The position numbers and the translations under genes were made by a program. From Corynebacterium yonathiae (GTDB taxonomy: Bacteria > Actinomycetota > Actinomycetes > Mycobacteriales > Mycobacteriaceae): 64,000 bases of DNA. The first letter of the stretch is position 1. Every line of letters begins with the position of its first letter. The stretch lies in contig NZ_JAKOPM010000006.1 of NCBI RefSeq assembly GCF_022288805.1, positions 59,616 to 123,615 on the forward strand, written 5' to 3'. Shown piece by piece: positions 33,585-40,800 of the stretch. The notes beneath the pieces are model-generated. The model was not told where the DNA came from, did not search any database, and saw only the letters and a list, made by a program, of their open reading frames with translations.

Positions 33585-34451
33585 CTATCCCTTGACGGCG
33601 CCAGTGGTCAGGCCTTGGATCATGTACTTTTGCAAGGCCAAGAAGATGATCACCATTGGGATGATGGTGAGGATGGTGGCGGCCATAACCGGGCCCCAGT
33701 TGGTCACTCCATCGTTGTTTTGCAACATGGTGAGACCCACCTGCAGCGGTGCTACTTCTTCCGTATCGGCCATAAGGAATGGCCAGAGGTAGGTATTCCA
33801 TTCATTGACCATGGTGATTACGGAGAATGCGGTCAAGGTAGGCCACGAGACCGGCAGTAGCACCTTGGTGAGCATGCGAATGGGACCGGCGCCATCCATG
33901 CGGGCGGCCTCAACTAGCTCATAGGGCAGGGACAAAAAGTGGTTACGCATCAAGAACGTACCGAAGGCCACGCCGGCCAGCGGCACGATGATGCCCACGA
34001 AGGTATTGCGCCAGCCCAAGGAATTGACCAGGGCGTAGTTAGAGATAACGGTGATCTCGCTGGGCACCATGAGCGAGGAAATGACCAATAAGAAGACCAG
34101 ATGGCGGCCTGGAAAGCGCAGGATGGCCAGCGCATAGGCGGAGATGACACCCAGCACAATCTTGATGATGGACAGCACTGCGGTAATAAATACTGAATTG
34201 CGCAGATAGGTCCAGAAAGGTACGCGGGTGGTGGCATCGGAGTAGTTCTCGGTCTCCCATACTGGTGGAATCCAATTGACCGGATCAGTATAGATATCGC
34301 CCTTGGCCTTAAAGGAGGTCATGAGGATCCAGAACAGGGGCAGTCCAATTAGCAGCAGTACGGCGAGAATGCCTAGGTAACCGCCGGCGAGCTTTGCGCG
34401 ACGGGTGGTGGGGGATTCATCCGTGACCATGTGAAGGGCTGAAGTAGCCAT
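33585..34451 (-). CDS. ugpE: ABC transporter permease UgpE
   Basis: The 288-residue permease has six membrane segments and the EAA cytoplasmic loop (VEAARMDGAGPIRMLTKVLLP) that couples to UgpC. The order of domains matches UgpE/MalG. It is five bases downstream of ugpA with GAGG as ribosome-binding site, and 80 bases upstream of ugpB. It forms a heterodimeric channel with UgpA. Confidence 0.93.
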   Translation of the reverse strand: MATSALHMVTDESPTTRRAKLAGGYLGILAVLLLIGLPLFWILMTSFKAKGDIYTDPVNWIPPVWETENYSDATTRVPFWTYLRNSVFITAVLSIIKIVLGVISAYALAILRFPGRHLVFLLVISSLMVPSEITVISNYALVNSLGWRNTFVGIIVPLAGVAFGTFLMRNHFLSLPYELVEAARMDGAGPIRMLTKVLLPVSWPTLTAFSVITMVNEWNTYLWPFLMADTEEVAPLQVGLTMLQNNDGVTNWGPVMAATILTIIPMVIIFLALQKYMIQGLTTGAVKG

Positions 34452-34456
34452 GTGGG

Positions 34457-35437
34457 TTAACCTCGCTTATCCATGATGCGTACCTGAATCAGGGTGATGA
34501 TGAGCAGGAACAGGAACAAGATGGTGGCGGCGGTCGCACCGTAGCCGGCGCGGAAGTTGACGAAGGTTTCGTTATAAATCTGGAAGACCAGCGTCTGGGT
34601 GCCGTTTCCCTGTGGGCCGCCGCGGGTCATGACGTTGATGATGTCGAAGACCTGCACAGAGTTAAGAAGCACCGTAATGGAAAGAAAGAAGGTGGTATTG
34701 CGCAGCTGTGGCATGGTCACGCGCCAGAATTTGCGCCAGCGGCCGGTGCCGTCGATAGCGGCGGCTTCATCCAATTCCTTGTCTAGGCCCTGGAGTGCTG
34801 CCAAGTAGATGACGAAGGTATAGCCCAAGTTTTTCCACACGAAGGTGAAGGTCACCATGAACATCGCCCAGCCTGGCACGGCATAGAAGTTGGGGGAATC
34901 TATACCAAACCACCCCAGGATTTCCTGGATGAGGCCAAAGTTTGGATCGAATACGAACTGGAAGGCAATACCAATGGCAGCGCCGGAAATGGCGTAGGGC
35001 GCGAAGACTACAGAACGCGCAAAATTACGACCCTTGATGTTCTGGTTGAGTAGCAGCGCCAGCGCTAAGCCGATGACCATGGAGCCAATGACCGCAAAGA
35101 AGGTAAAAACCAGAGTATTTAAAACAATGGTCTTCGTATCATCGCGGCTAAACCACTCACCATAATTATCAAAGCCCACAAACGTGGAGGTGGGGCTGGA
35201 GATATTCCAATTAAAAAAGGAGAGGCGAATATTATCCAGCAGTGGCCGGTAGGTAAATACGGCCAGCAGGATCAGATTCGGCGCGAGTAGCGCAGCTGCA
35301 AGCAGCCATTCCTTGTGGCGATTGCGCGCTGCTTTGCGTACCAACGCCGCAGAATCACTGGGGTTTTCCGTGTGGGCGGGACGGGCGATGGTAGTGCCTG
35401 AGTTGCCGCCACTGAGAGAGTCTTCCTGAAAGGTCAC
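34457..35437 (-). CDS. ugpA: ABC transporter permease UgpA
   Basis: This 326-residue permease (six to seven membrane segments; EAA loop LDEAAAIDGTGRWRKFWRVTMPQL) is the first gene of the ugpAEBC operon. In C. glutamicum the orthologous operon belongs to the phosphate-starvation regulon; I cannot confirm a PhoR site here, although several imperfect GGTGAAT/GGTGGAT-like repeats lie in the upstream 100 bases. The GTG at 35437 has no ribosome-binding site, but TAAATT ends about seven bases before it, so the message may be leaderless. Confidence 0.9.
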   Translation of the reverse strand: MTFQEDSLSGGNSGTTIARPAHTENPSDSAALVRKAARNRHKEWLLAAALLAPNLILLAVFTYRPLLDNIRLSFFNWNISSPTSTFVGFDNYGEWFSRDDTKTIVLNTLVFTFFAVIGSMVIGLALALLLNQNIKGRNFARSVVFAPYAISGAAIGIAFQFVFDPNFGLIQEILGWFGIDSPNFYAVPGWAMFMVTFTFVWKNLGYTFVIYLAALQGLDKELDEAAAIDGTGRWRKFWRVTMPQLRNTTFFLSITVLLNSVQVFDIINVMTRGGPQGNGTQTLVFQIYNETFVNFRAGYGATAATILFLFLLIITLIQVRIMDKRG

Positions 35438-35640
35438 TCGGTCAATTTAGGGCGGATGGGTGAAGCCCAGATACATGGAAAACAAATAATTGGTGAATTA
35501 TAAATGTCCGATGGGTTAAAGGTGGATGCGTCATCGAACTTTTTAAAAACTCCAGCTCGGCGCACCATGAGGCCCGTCTCTTTGCCATAAAACTATGGCT
35601 GGCATTACAAAAATGCCTTGCTTGCCGACGCCCACCTTCC

Positions 35641-35669
35641 TTCCATCCCTCTACACTGGCTGCTATATT
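35641..35669 (+). promoter_or_regulatory. Promoter of the M20 hydrolase gene
   Basis: TTCCAT (35641-35646) and the extended -10 TGCTATATT (TATATT at 35664-35669) are 17 bases apart. An AAGGAGG ribosome-binding site follows before the ATG at 35697. Confidence 0.55.
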
Positions 35670-35696
35670 CCACCGCGATCCCACAAGGAGGAAGCA

Positions 35697-36938
35697 ATGT
35701 CTGTCCGTAATGCTGTCCGTACTGTCTGCAGCAACTATGACTCCGTCAAAGATTGGCAGGAGCCACTTTATAAAGACCTGCATCAGCACCCGGAGCTATC
35801 GATGCAGGAGAAGCGTACGCTTAGCATCATCAAGGGCAAGCTTGCTGACCTCGGGTTTGACCAAGTGGATGTAGGCGGTGGCGTGGTTGGCGTCTTGGAA
35901 AATGGTGCCGGGCCTACTGTCATGCTGCGCGCGGATTTTGATGGCCTACCGGTCAAGGAAGATACTGGCTTGGATTACGCCTCCACCGATACCGCAGTAG
36001 ATTCGGAGGGAAATGAAGTGGCCGTCATGCAGGCCTGCGGTCACGATTCACACGTGGCCAGCCTGCTGGGCATGGGGGCGCTTTTGGCGCAGGCCACCGA
36101 CCAGTGGTCCGGCACCTTGCAACTTATTTTCCAACCGGGCGAGGAAATCGCCGCCGGTGCCCAGTCTATGGTGGATGACGGCCTAGTAGATAAGGTAGCC
36201 ACTCCCGATGTTGTCCTAGGTCAACATGTTTTTGCGAGCCAGTTTCCTGCTGGCACCGTTGCTCTTGCGGCAGGCCCCTTCATGTCCACTGCAGTGAGTT
36301 TGGACGTCAAGGTCTTTGGACAAGGCTCGCACGGTTCGATGCCGCATTTGAGCGTTGACCCAGTGGTACTGGCAAGCTCTATTGTGATGCGCCTGCAGAC
36401 AGTTATTTCCCGCGAGCTCAACCCTTCTGATTTCGGCGTACTTACTGTAGGTGCCATTAATGCAGGCTCGAAGGCCAATATCATTCCTTTCGAGGCAACC
36501 TTAAAAATTAACGTGCGCGCCTATAGCGAGCAGATCCGCGATAAGATCACTGCAGCAATCGAACGTATCGTCACCGCTGAGTGCCAGGCCGCCGGCAGTC
36601 CGCAGCCCGCGGAATTTAACTATCACGATGCCTACCCGCTTACTAGCAATGATGAGGAAACTACGGCGTCGCTCCAGAAATCCTTTATATCCTATTTCGG
36701 CGCCGACCGCGTTCTCACTGCAGAACCCCTCACAGCCAGTGAGGATTTCTCCACTATTGCTCGCGCCTTCGAGGTTCCTTATTGCTTCTGGGTATTTTCC
36801 GGCCGCGAAGAAGGAAAGGATGTTCCCAACCACAGCCCGCACTTCGCCCCGCTGATCCAACCCACGCTGCGCACCGGCACGGAGGCCCTCACCGTTGCCG
36901 CGTTGACGTTCCTTGGTAAAGCTGGCAGCAATTCCTAG
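35697..36938 (+). CDS. M20-family amidohydrolase / peptidase
   Basis: The 413-residue cytoplasmic metallohydrolase belongs to the M20D (AmhX/hippurate-hydrolase) group: LHQHPELSMQEKRT near the N-terminus, MLRADFDGLPV, the metal-binding ACGHDSH, the catalytic FQPGEE, and QHVFASQ. It probably removes an acyl group from an N-acyl amino acid or similar amide. ATG 35697 follows AAGGAGG; the longer frame to 35595 lacks homology. The gene stands alone and is followed by a convergent small-RNA candidate. Confidence 0.9.
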   Translation: MSVRNAVRTVCSNYDSVKDWQEPLYKDLHQHPELSMQEKRTLSIIKGKLADLGFDQVDVGGGVVGVLENGAGPTVMLRADFDGLPVKEDTGLDYASTDTAVDSEGNEVAVMQACGHDSHVASLLGMGALLAQATDQWSGTLQLIFQPGEEIAAGAQSMVDDGLVDKVATPDVVLGQHVFASQFPAGTVALAAGPFMSTAVSLDVKVFGQGSHGSMPHLSVDPVVLASSIVMRLQTVISRELNPSDFGVLTVGAINAGSKANIIPFEATLKINVRAYSEQIRDKITAAIERIVTAECQAAGSPQPAEFNYHDAYPLTSNDEETTASLQKSFISYFGADRVLTAEPLTASEDFSTIARAFEVPYCFWVFSGREEGKDVPNHSPHFAPLIQPTLRTGTEALTVAALTFLGKAGSNS

Positions 36939-37032
36939 TTCTCTGTAGAGCTATGACGGCGTTGTGCTCAACAGGTGGTCCGGCGGGATTTCCCTGGTTA
37001 CGGATCCCCTTCTTGGCGCCTGTTTTGATGGA

Positions 37033-37120
37033 TAAAACAGCTCCAGCGCCCGGGCCTCGCTCGGGGCCCTGGGCGCTGGAACTGGTTCTCTCTATCTCTC
37101 TTGCGTTCTCTCAAACGCGC
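37033..37120 (-). ncRNA. Small RNA candidate, copy 1 (short form)
   Basis: On the minus strand a -10-like TATATT (37132-37127) precedes a 5' hairpin (GCG-TTTGAGAGAA-CGC, 37118-37103). The 17-mer GAGAGATAGAGAGAACC conserved in all three copies follows. Next comes a long GC hairpin (37084-37038, nine-base outer stem CCAGCGCCC plus GGGCC with one bulge) and TTTTATC. This has the layout of an independent terminator-ended RNA of about 88 nt. It lacks the middle hairpin of the other two copies, and its terminator stem is of different sequence. The same hairpin may also terminate the M20 gene. Expression is not shown. Confidence 0.62.
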
Positions 37121-37371
37121 AAGATTAATATAACTCTCTAAACTGCCATGAGCCTGCAATCTTCCTGTGAGTACCGTGGTAATAGAGTGGATATGAGCAG
37201 ATGACAGCTCATATCCGTACACGGGTGCGGAGGGCGAAGGCATTTAGGGCAGTGGACAGTGTTCGCAAATAGTCTTTGTTGCGTAATATTCTCGGTGAGT
37301 GACAGGCGCGGCCTGGGGACGGGGTGAGAAGTCTTAAATTGGGCCCCAAGAGCCGCGGTAGAGGAGGAGAT

Positions 37372-38682
37372 GTGGCACAAGAATTTGATCCAGCTATGCA
37401 CCGGCAAATGGGCGTGGAGGCGGACGTTGTATTGCGGGTAGGAATGCTCCTAATGGGGGCCGGCACTTCTGGTTACCGTGTCTTAAGGGGGATGAAACGC
37501 AGCGCGCGAGCTTTCGGGTTTGACCACTTAGATGCCACAGTGGGTTTGACACAGATTACTTGTACGTTCCACCGCGGGGAATATTTCAGGACAGTGATTG
37601 CCCGGCAACATTCTCCCGCGGTTGATGCTTCGCGGATAGAAGCCTTAGAAGATCTGACCCATAATCGTCTCTATGCAGGAATTACTGCCCAAGAATTGGC
37701 GGCAATGCTGGATGTCATTGAGTTTGGCGTCAAGAAGCGCTGGAGCGGTTTAGTTCTTTCCTTTGCCGCCGCGATCGCATGCGCGGCGTTTGCGTATCTT
37801 AACTTTTTCCCGCTAGAAGCGGTGGGTTTGGTGGCTTTAGCGGCGTTTGCAGGCCAGTTTGTGCGTTATACAGTTCTCCATCGGCACGTCCATCAAATCG
37901 GAGGGGTAATTGCTGGCGGTGCAACGGCAAGTATCGTTTTCTTCCTTTTGACGGAGATTTTTGGGGCGATAGGCTCAGTGGAGCCGAGTGAATTGTCCTC
38001 TGGCGTTGTGGCAGCGGTCTTATTCTTGATCCCCGGATTTCCACTTTTCTCTGCATTGATTGACATTGCGCGTTTTGATTTGGACGCAGGTATTGTCAGG
38101 TTAGGGTATGCCTTCACTGTTATATTTATAGCGACTTTCACCGTCTCGATGGTGAGCTGGTTGACACAACTTACCCCTGATCCACCCGCTCCTGCACAGG
38201 ATACGAAGTGGTTTTTGTTGGCGCCGGTCGCAAGTTTTCTGGGCATTGCTGGCTTTGCCTTTCTTTTCAACTCATCGCGCCGCATGGTTTTGGTCGCGGC
38301 GTGTGTGGGAACTGTGGCAAATGAGCTCCGTTTGATCCTCATTCACGCTGGTACAACCATTTTCTTTGCGGCCTTCGTGGGTGGATTACTCATCGGTTTG
38401 TTGGGTGCGGTTGCTTCTAAAAAGGCGCGGCTCCCCCGTATTACAACGACCGTTCCAGCTGCGGTGATTATGATTCCGGGGGTGACAATGTTCCGAGCAG
38501 TGTTTTATTTGAACGACGGGCAAATGGATCAAGCTTTGGCAAACGTTGCGACCGGAATGATGGTGGTTGGATCCATTGGTGCCGGGTTGGTTTTTTCTCG
38601 CCTGCTAACTGATAAGGATTGGGCATTAGGCCGACTTATTGATTTTGATAAAAAGCTCCCGCAGAAGCCTTCTACAACATAA
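37372..38682 (+). CDS. ThrE-family threonine/serine exporter-like protein
   Basis: This 436-residue membrane protein has the two-part ThrE architecture: an N-terminal DUF1212 region (VLRVGMLLMGAGTSGYRV ... FHRGEYFRTV ... LEDLTHNRLYAG) and five helices, then a C-terminal DUF3815 half with five helices (VAACVGTVANELRL ... TTTVPAAVIMIPGVTMFRAVFYL). C. glutamicum ThrE exports threonine and serine. I chose GTG 37372 because GGAGGAG lies just before it; a frame extension to 37324 has none. Its codon use is less GC-rich than the neighbours (more T/A-ending codons), hinting at a different history. Confidence 0.87.
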   Translation: MAQEFDPAMHRQMGVEADVVLRVGMLLMGAGTSGYRVLRGMKRSARAFGFDHLDATVGLTQITCTFHRGEYFRTVIARQHSPAVDASRIEALEDLTHNRLYAGITAQELAAMLDVIEFGVKKRWSGLVLSFAAAIACAAFAYLNFFPLEAVGLVALAAFAGQFVRYTVLHRHVHQIGGVIAGGATASIVFFLLTEIFGAIGSVEPSELSSGVVAAVLFLIPGFPLFSALIDIARFDLDAGIVRLGYAFTVIFIATFTVSMVSWLTQLTPDPPAPAQDTKWFLLAPVASFLGIAGFAFLFNSSRRMVLVAACVGTVANELRLILIHAGTTIFFAAFVGGLLIGLLGAVASKKARLPRITTTVPAAVIMIPGVTMFRAVFYLNDGQMDQALANVATGMMVVGSIGAGLVFSRLLTDKDWALGRLIDFDKKLPQKPSTT

Positions 38683-38699
38683 TGTTGGGGGTTAACTGG

Positions 38700-38842
38700 G
38701 AAAACGCCTGTGGCCCTCGGTCCCGGTGTGGGGCCGAGGGCCACAGGCGTCTCTCTCACTGTTTCCATGTATCGGCGTGTGCCGCCCTGTGAAAACTGCA
38801 GGGGGTTCTCTCTATCTCTCGTATGCGCTCTCTCAAACGCAC
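38700..38842 (-). ncRNA. Small RNA candidate, copy 2
   Basis: On the minus strand -35 TTGGCG (38876-38871) and -10 CATACT (38854-38849) are 16 bases apart. The predicted ~143-nt RNA has a 5' hairpin (TGCGTTTGAGAGAGCGCA, 38841-38824) and the conserved GAGAGATAGAGAGAACC. A middle hairpin follows (GTTTTCA...TGGAAAC outer stem with CGGC-ACAC-GCCG tip). The terminator is a 16-bp stem (CGCCTGTGGCCCTCGG with its complement, 38749-38705) plus TTTT. Copy 3 shares every element in order, including promoter spacing. It is convergent with the ThrE-like gene. Confidence 0.75.
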
Positions 38843-39021
38843 GATCTCAGTATGGGGCACTGGGCTGTAACGCCAATGAGGTATGACTGTTGGATTGCTG
38901 TACGTTGCTGGGAATCCAGTGGGGAGGGGCGTCGGAAAGCGACGGAGAGCTTGTCACACACAACAATTGTGCATAGAAGTGATGTGGGACATAGTCCTCT
39001 TCTGTAGGGTCGAAGATATGC

Positions 39022-39045
39022 GCGCAGCGAGGCTGCGCCGTTTTC
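39022..39045 (+). terminator. Terminator-like hairpin in the leader of the MHS transporter
   Basis: GCGCAGC (39022-39028) pairs perfectly with GCTGCGC (39032-39038) over GAG and is followed by CGTTTTC. It lies between the likely promoter region and the transporter gene, so it may be an attenuator or may end a short upstream transcript. Confidence 0.6.
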
Positions 39046-39081
39046 AACTGCTTGTATAGCTACAGAATTGAGGTGAGGAGC

Positions 39082-39180
39082 ATGCCTCCTCTCACAACCT
39101 ACCCCCAGCCAATGATGCCGTGCCGGCACAGACTGCTGAGGAAACTGCAGAAATCAAACATCAACACCGCTCGGCCATAA
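39082..39180 (+). other. Leader frame or frame-shifted true start of the MHS transporter
   Basis: An ATG with a strong ribosome-binding site (GAGGTGAGGAG, four-base spacer region before 39082) opens a 32-codon frame that overlaps the transporter start in another frame. One extra C in the C5 run at 39102-39106 would fuse it to the transporter frame as MPPLTTYPPANDAVPAQ, a protein-like N-terminus. The transporter itself has no ribosome-binding site at its only visible start (GTG 39120). Either this is a leader peptide or the run has lost a base by mutation or sequencing error. Confidence 0.5.
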
Positions 39181-40403
39181 AGGCCGCGTTCATCGGCACC
39201 TTCATCGAATGGTTCGATTACGCGGCCTATATCTATATGTCTGCGATTATCTCCCGGGTCTTTTTCCCGGAGATGGAAGGCCGCCGCGCCCTGATTATGA
39301 CGTTTGCACTCTTTGCGCTGTCATTCTTGGTGCGGCCCTTGGGCGGCATCGTATGGGGTCACTTCGGTGATAAACACGGACGCATCCAGACCCTAACGGT
39401 TTCCATTGTGATGATGTCCCTGGCTACCGCGTGCATAGGTTTCCTTCCTGGCTATGCCACCATCGGCTTCGCCGCGTCCATTTTGCTGCTGCTGTGCCGC
39501 ATGGTGCAGGGCTTTTCGGCAGCCGGTGAGTATGCAGGCGCGGCCACGCACTTGGCCGAGATCGCTCCGGCCGGTAAGCGCGGCATATATTCCGCGGTGG
39601 TGCCGTCCGCTACGGCTTCCGGCTTGTTGCTGGGCTCGCTCATTGCGGCGTTGCTGACGGGCGTGCTCGACGATGCTGCCTTGGATTCCTGGGGCTGGCG
39701 CGTGCCTTTCTTGATTGCGCTGCCTTTGGGCATGTACGGTCTGTGGATTCGCCGTCATACTGAGGAGTCCTCCCACTTTGAGGATCAGGATGAACCGGAA
39801 GAATCCCCACTGCGTGAGGTGCTTAAATACCCCAAGGCCTTAGCCATTGCCTTTGCTGGTGCGGTGCTCAACGCCATTGGTTTCTACGTCATCTTGACCT
39901 ACCTGCCCACCTACCTCTCAGAAGAGTTGGGTATGGCCGCAACCCCGGCGTTTATAGCGTCCTCTGTTGCCTCCGCATTCTATGTCGGCTTTGCCTTGCT
40001 TACCGGCATGCTTTCGGACCGCCTGGGCCGCCGCACGACCATGCTGTGCGCGGCCGCTTTTATGGGCGTGACCATTATTCCGGCCTTTATGCTTCTCGAT
40101 GGCGCTGGGCTCTTCCTAGTCATCATTATCCAGGTGTGCCTAGGCGGTGTGCTTGCTCTTAATGATGGCGTCCTGCCTTCCTTCCTCTCTGAGCAGTTTC
40201 CTACGCACGTGCGCCTTTCCGGCTTCGCATTGACATTCAATACGGCAAATGCTGTCTTTGGCGGTACCGCGCCGATGATTGCTACCTGGCTCATTGACGT
40301 CACCGGTATTCAGCTTGCCCCTGCGTTTTACTTGGTTGCAGCTGCGATTGTAACTGGTACCGCGGTACTGTTCGCGTCCAAGAAGAATAAGCTGCACCAT
40401 TAG
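39120..40403 (+). CDS. MHS-family (MFS) metabolite:H+ symporter
   Basis: The 427-residue protein has 12 membrane segments and the metabolite:H+ symporter signatures: FIGTFIEWFDYAAYIYMSA in TM1, LVRPLGGIVWGHFGDKHGR in loop 2-3, and RMVQGFSAAGEYAGAATHLAE. Relatives carry proline/betaine, alpha-ketoglutarate, citrate or shikimate; the substrate here is unclear. The start is uncertain: GTG 39120 lacks a ribosome-binding site, while a well-placed ATG at 39082 is one base out of frame. It ends just before the convergent small-RNA copy 3. Confidence 0.87.
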   Translation: MPAQTAEETAEIKHQHRSAIKAAFIGTFIEWFDYAAYIYMSAIISRVFFPEMEGRRALIMTFALFALSFLVRPLGGIVWGHFGDKHGRIQTLTVSIVMMSLATACIGFLPGYATIGFAASILLLLCRMVQGFSAAGEYAGAATHLAEIAPAGKRGIYSAVVPSATASGLLLGSLIAALLTGVLDDAALDSWGWRVPFLIALPLGMYGLWIRRHTEESSHFEDQDEPEESPLREVLKYPKALAIAFAGAVLNAIGFYVILTYLPTYLSEELGMAATPAFIASSVASAFYVGFALLTGMLSDRLGRRTTMLCAAAFMGVTIIPAFMLLDGAGLFLVIIIQVCLGGVLALNDGVLPSFLSEQFPTHVRLSGFALTFNTANAVFGGTAPMIATWLIDVTGIQLAPAFYLVAAAIVTGTAVLFASKKNKLHH

Positions 40404-40422
40404 CGCTTCGCTATAAGAAGAT

Positions 40423-40569
40423 GAAAACGCCTACGGCCCTCGGAACCGGAAGGAACCGAGGGCCGTAGGCGTCTCTCTCTACAAGGTGTTTCCATGTATC
40501 GGCCAAAGCCGCCCTCTGGAAACTGAGGGGTTCTCTCTATCTCTCTCGTATGCGCTCTCTCAAACGCAT
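40423..40569 (-). ncRNA. Small RNA candidate, copy 3
   Basis: On the minus strand -35 TTGTGG (40603-40598) and -10 CATACT (40581-40576) are 16 bases apart, exactly as in copy 2. The predicted ~147-nt RNA has the 5' hairpin TGCGTTTGAGAGAGCGCA (40568-40551) and the conserved purine tract ending GAGAGATAGAGAGAACC. The middle hairpin (GTTTCCA...TGGAAAC with tip CGGC-TTTG-GCCG) and a 16-bp terminator stem (40471-40428) with TTTT follow. Against copy 2 the terminator shows two compensatory pair changes (A-U to G-C, C-G to U-A). The middle hairpin keeps pairing through a G-U wobble. Confidence 0.78.
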
Positions 40570-40729
40570 GACTTAAGTATGGGGTACGGGGCTGCTACCA
40601 CAATGGATTGTGCCTGATAGGTCGCTGCCAGTTACTGAAAGTTTGCTGCTAGCCCAATTGTGGGTTAGTAGTCATAGCTTTCGGCAGTATTTGCATCCGC
40701 GCCAATGCATTGCAGGTGTGTGCGGCGCC

Positions 40730-40774
40730 TTTTCCTGTTCTGGCATGATGCCCCACCTTGCCAGACAGGAAAAG
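40730..40774. other. Long imperfect hairpin downstream of the SdaC-like gene
   Basis: TTTTCCTGTTCTGGCA pairs with TGCCAGACAGGAAAA with one bulge. On neither strand is it followed by a free T run, so it is a weak terminator at best; it may protect the 3' end of the transporter message. Confidence 0.35.
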
Positions 40775-40800
40775 TCCTTGTCGAGCCACGTTTTGTGGGA

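Noticed and set aside
35438..35540. Pho-box-like direct repeats upstream of ugpA
   Set aside because: Several GGTGAAT/GGTGGAT-like words occur, but their spacing is irregular and no convincing PhoR tandem site can be drawn by eye.
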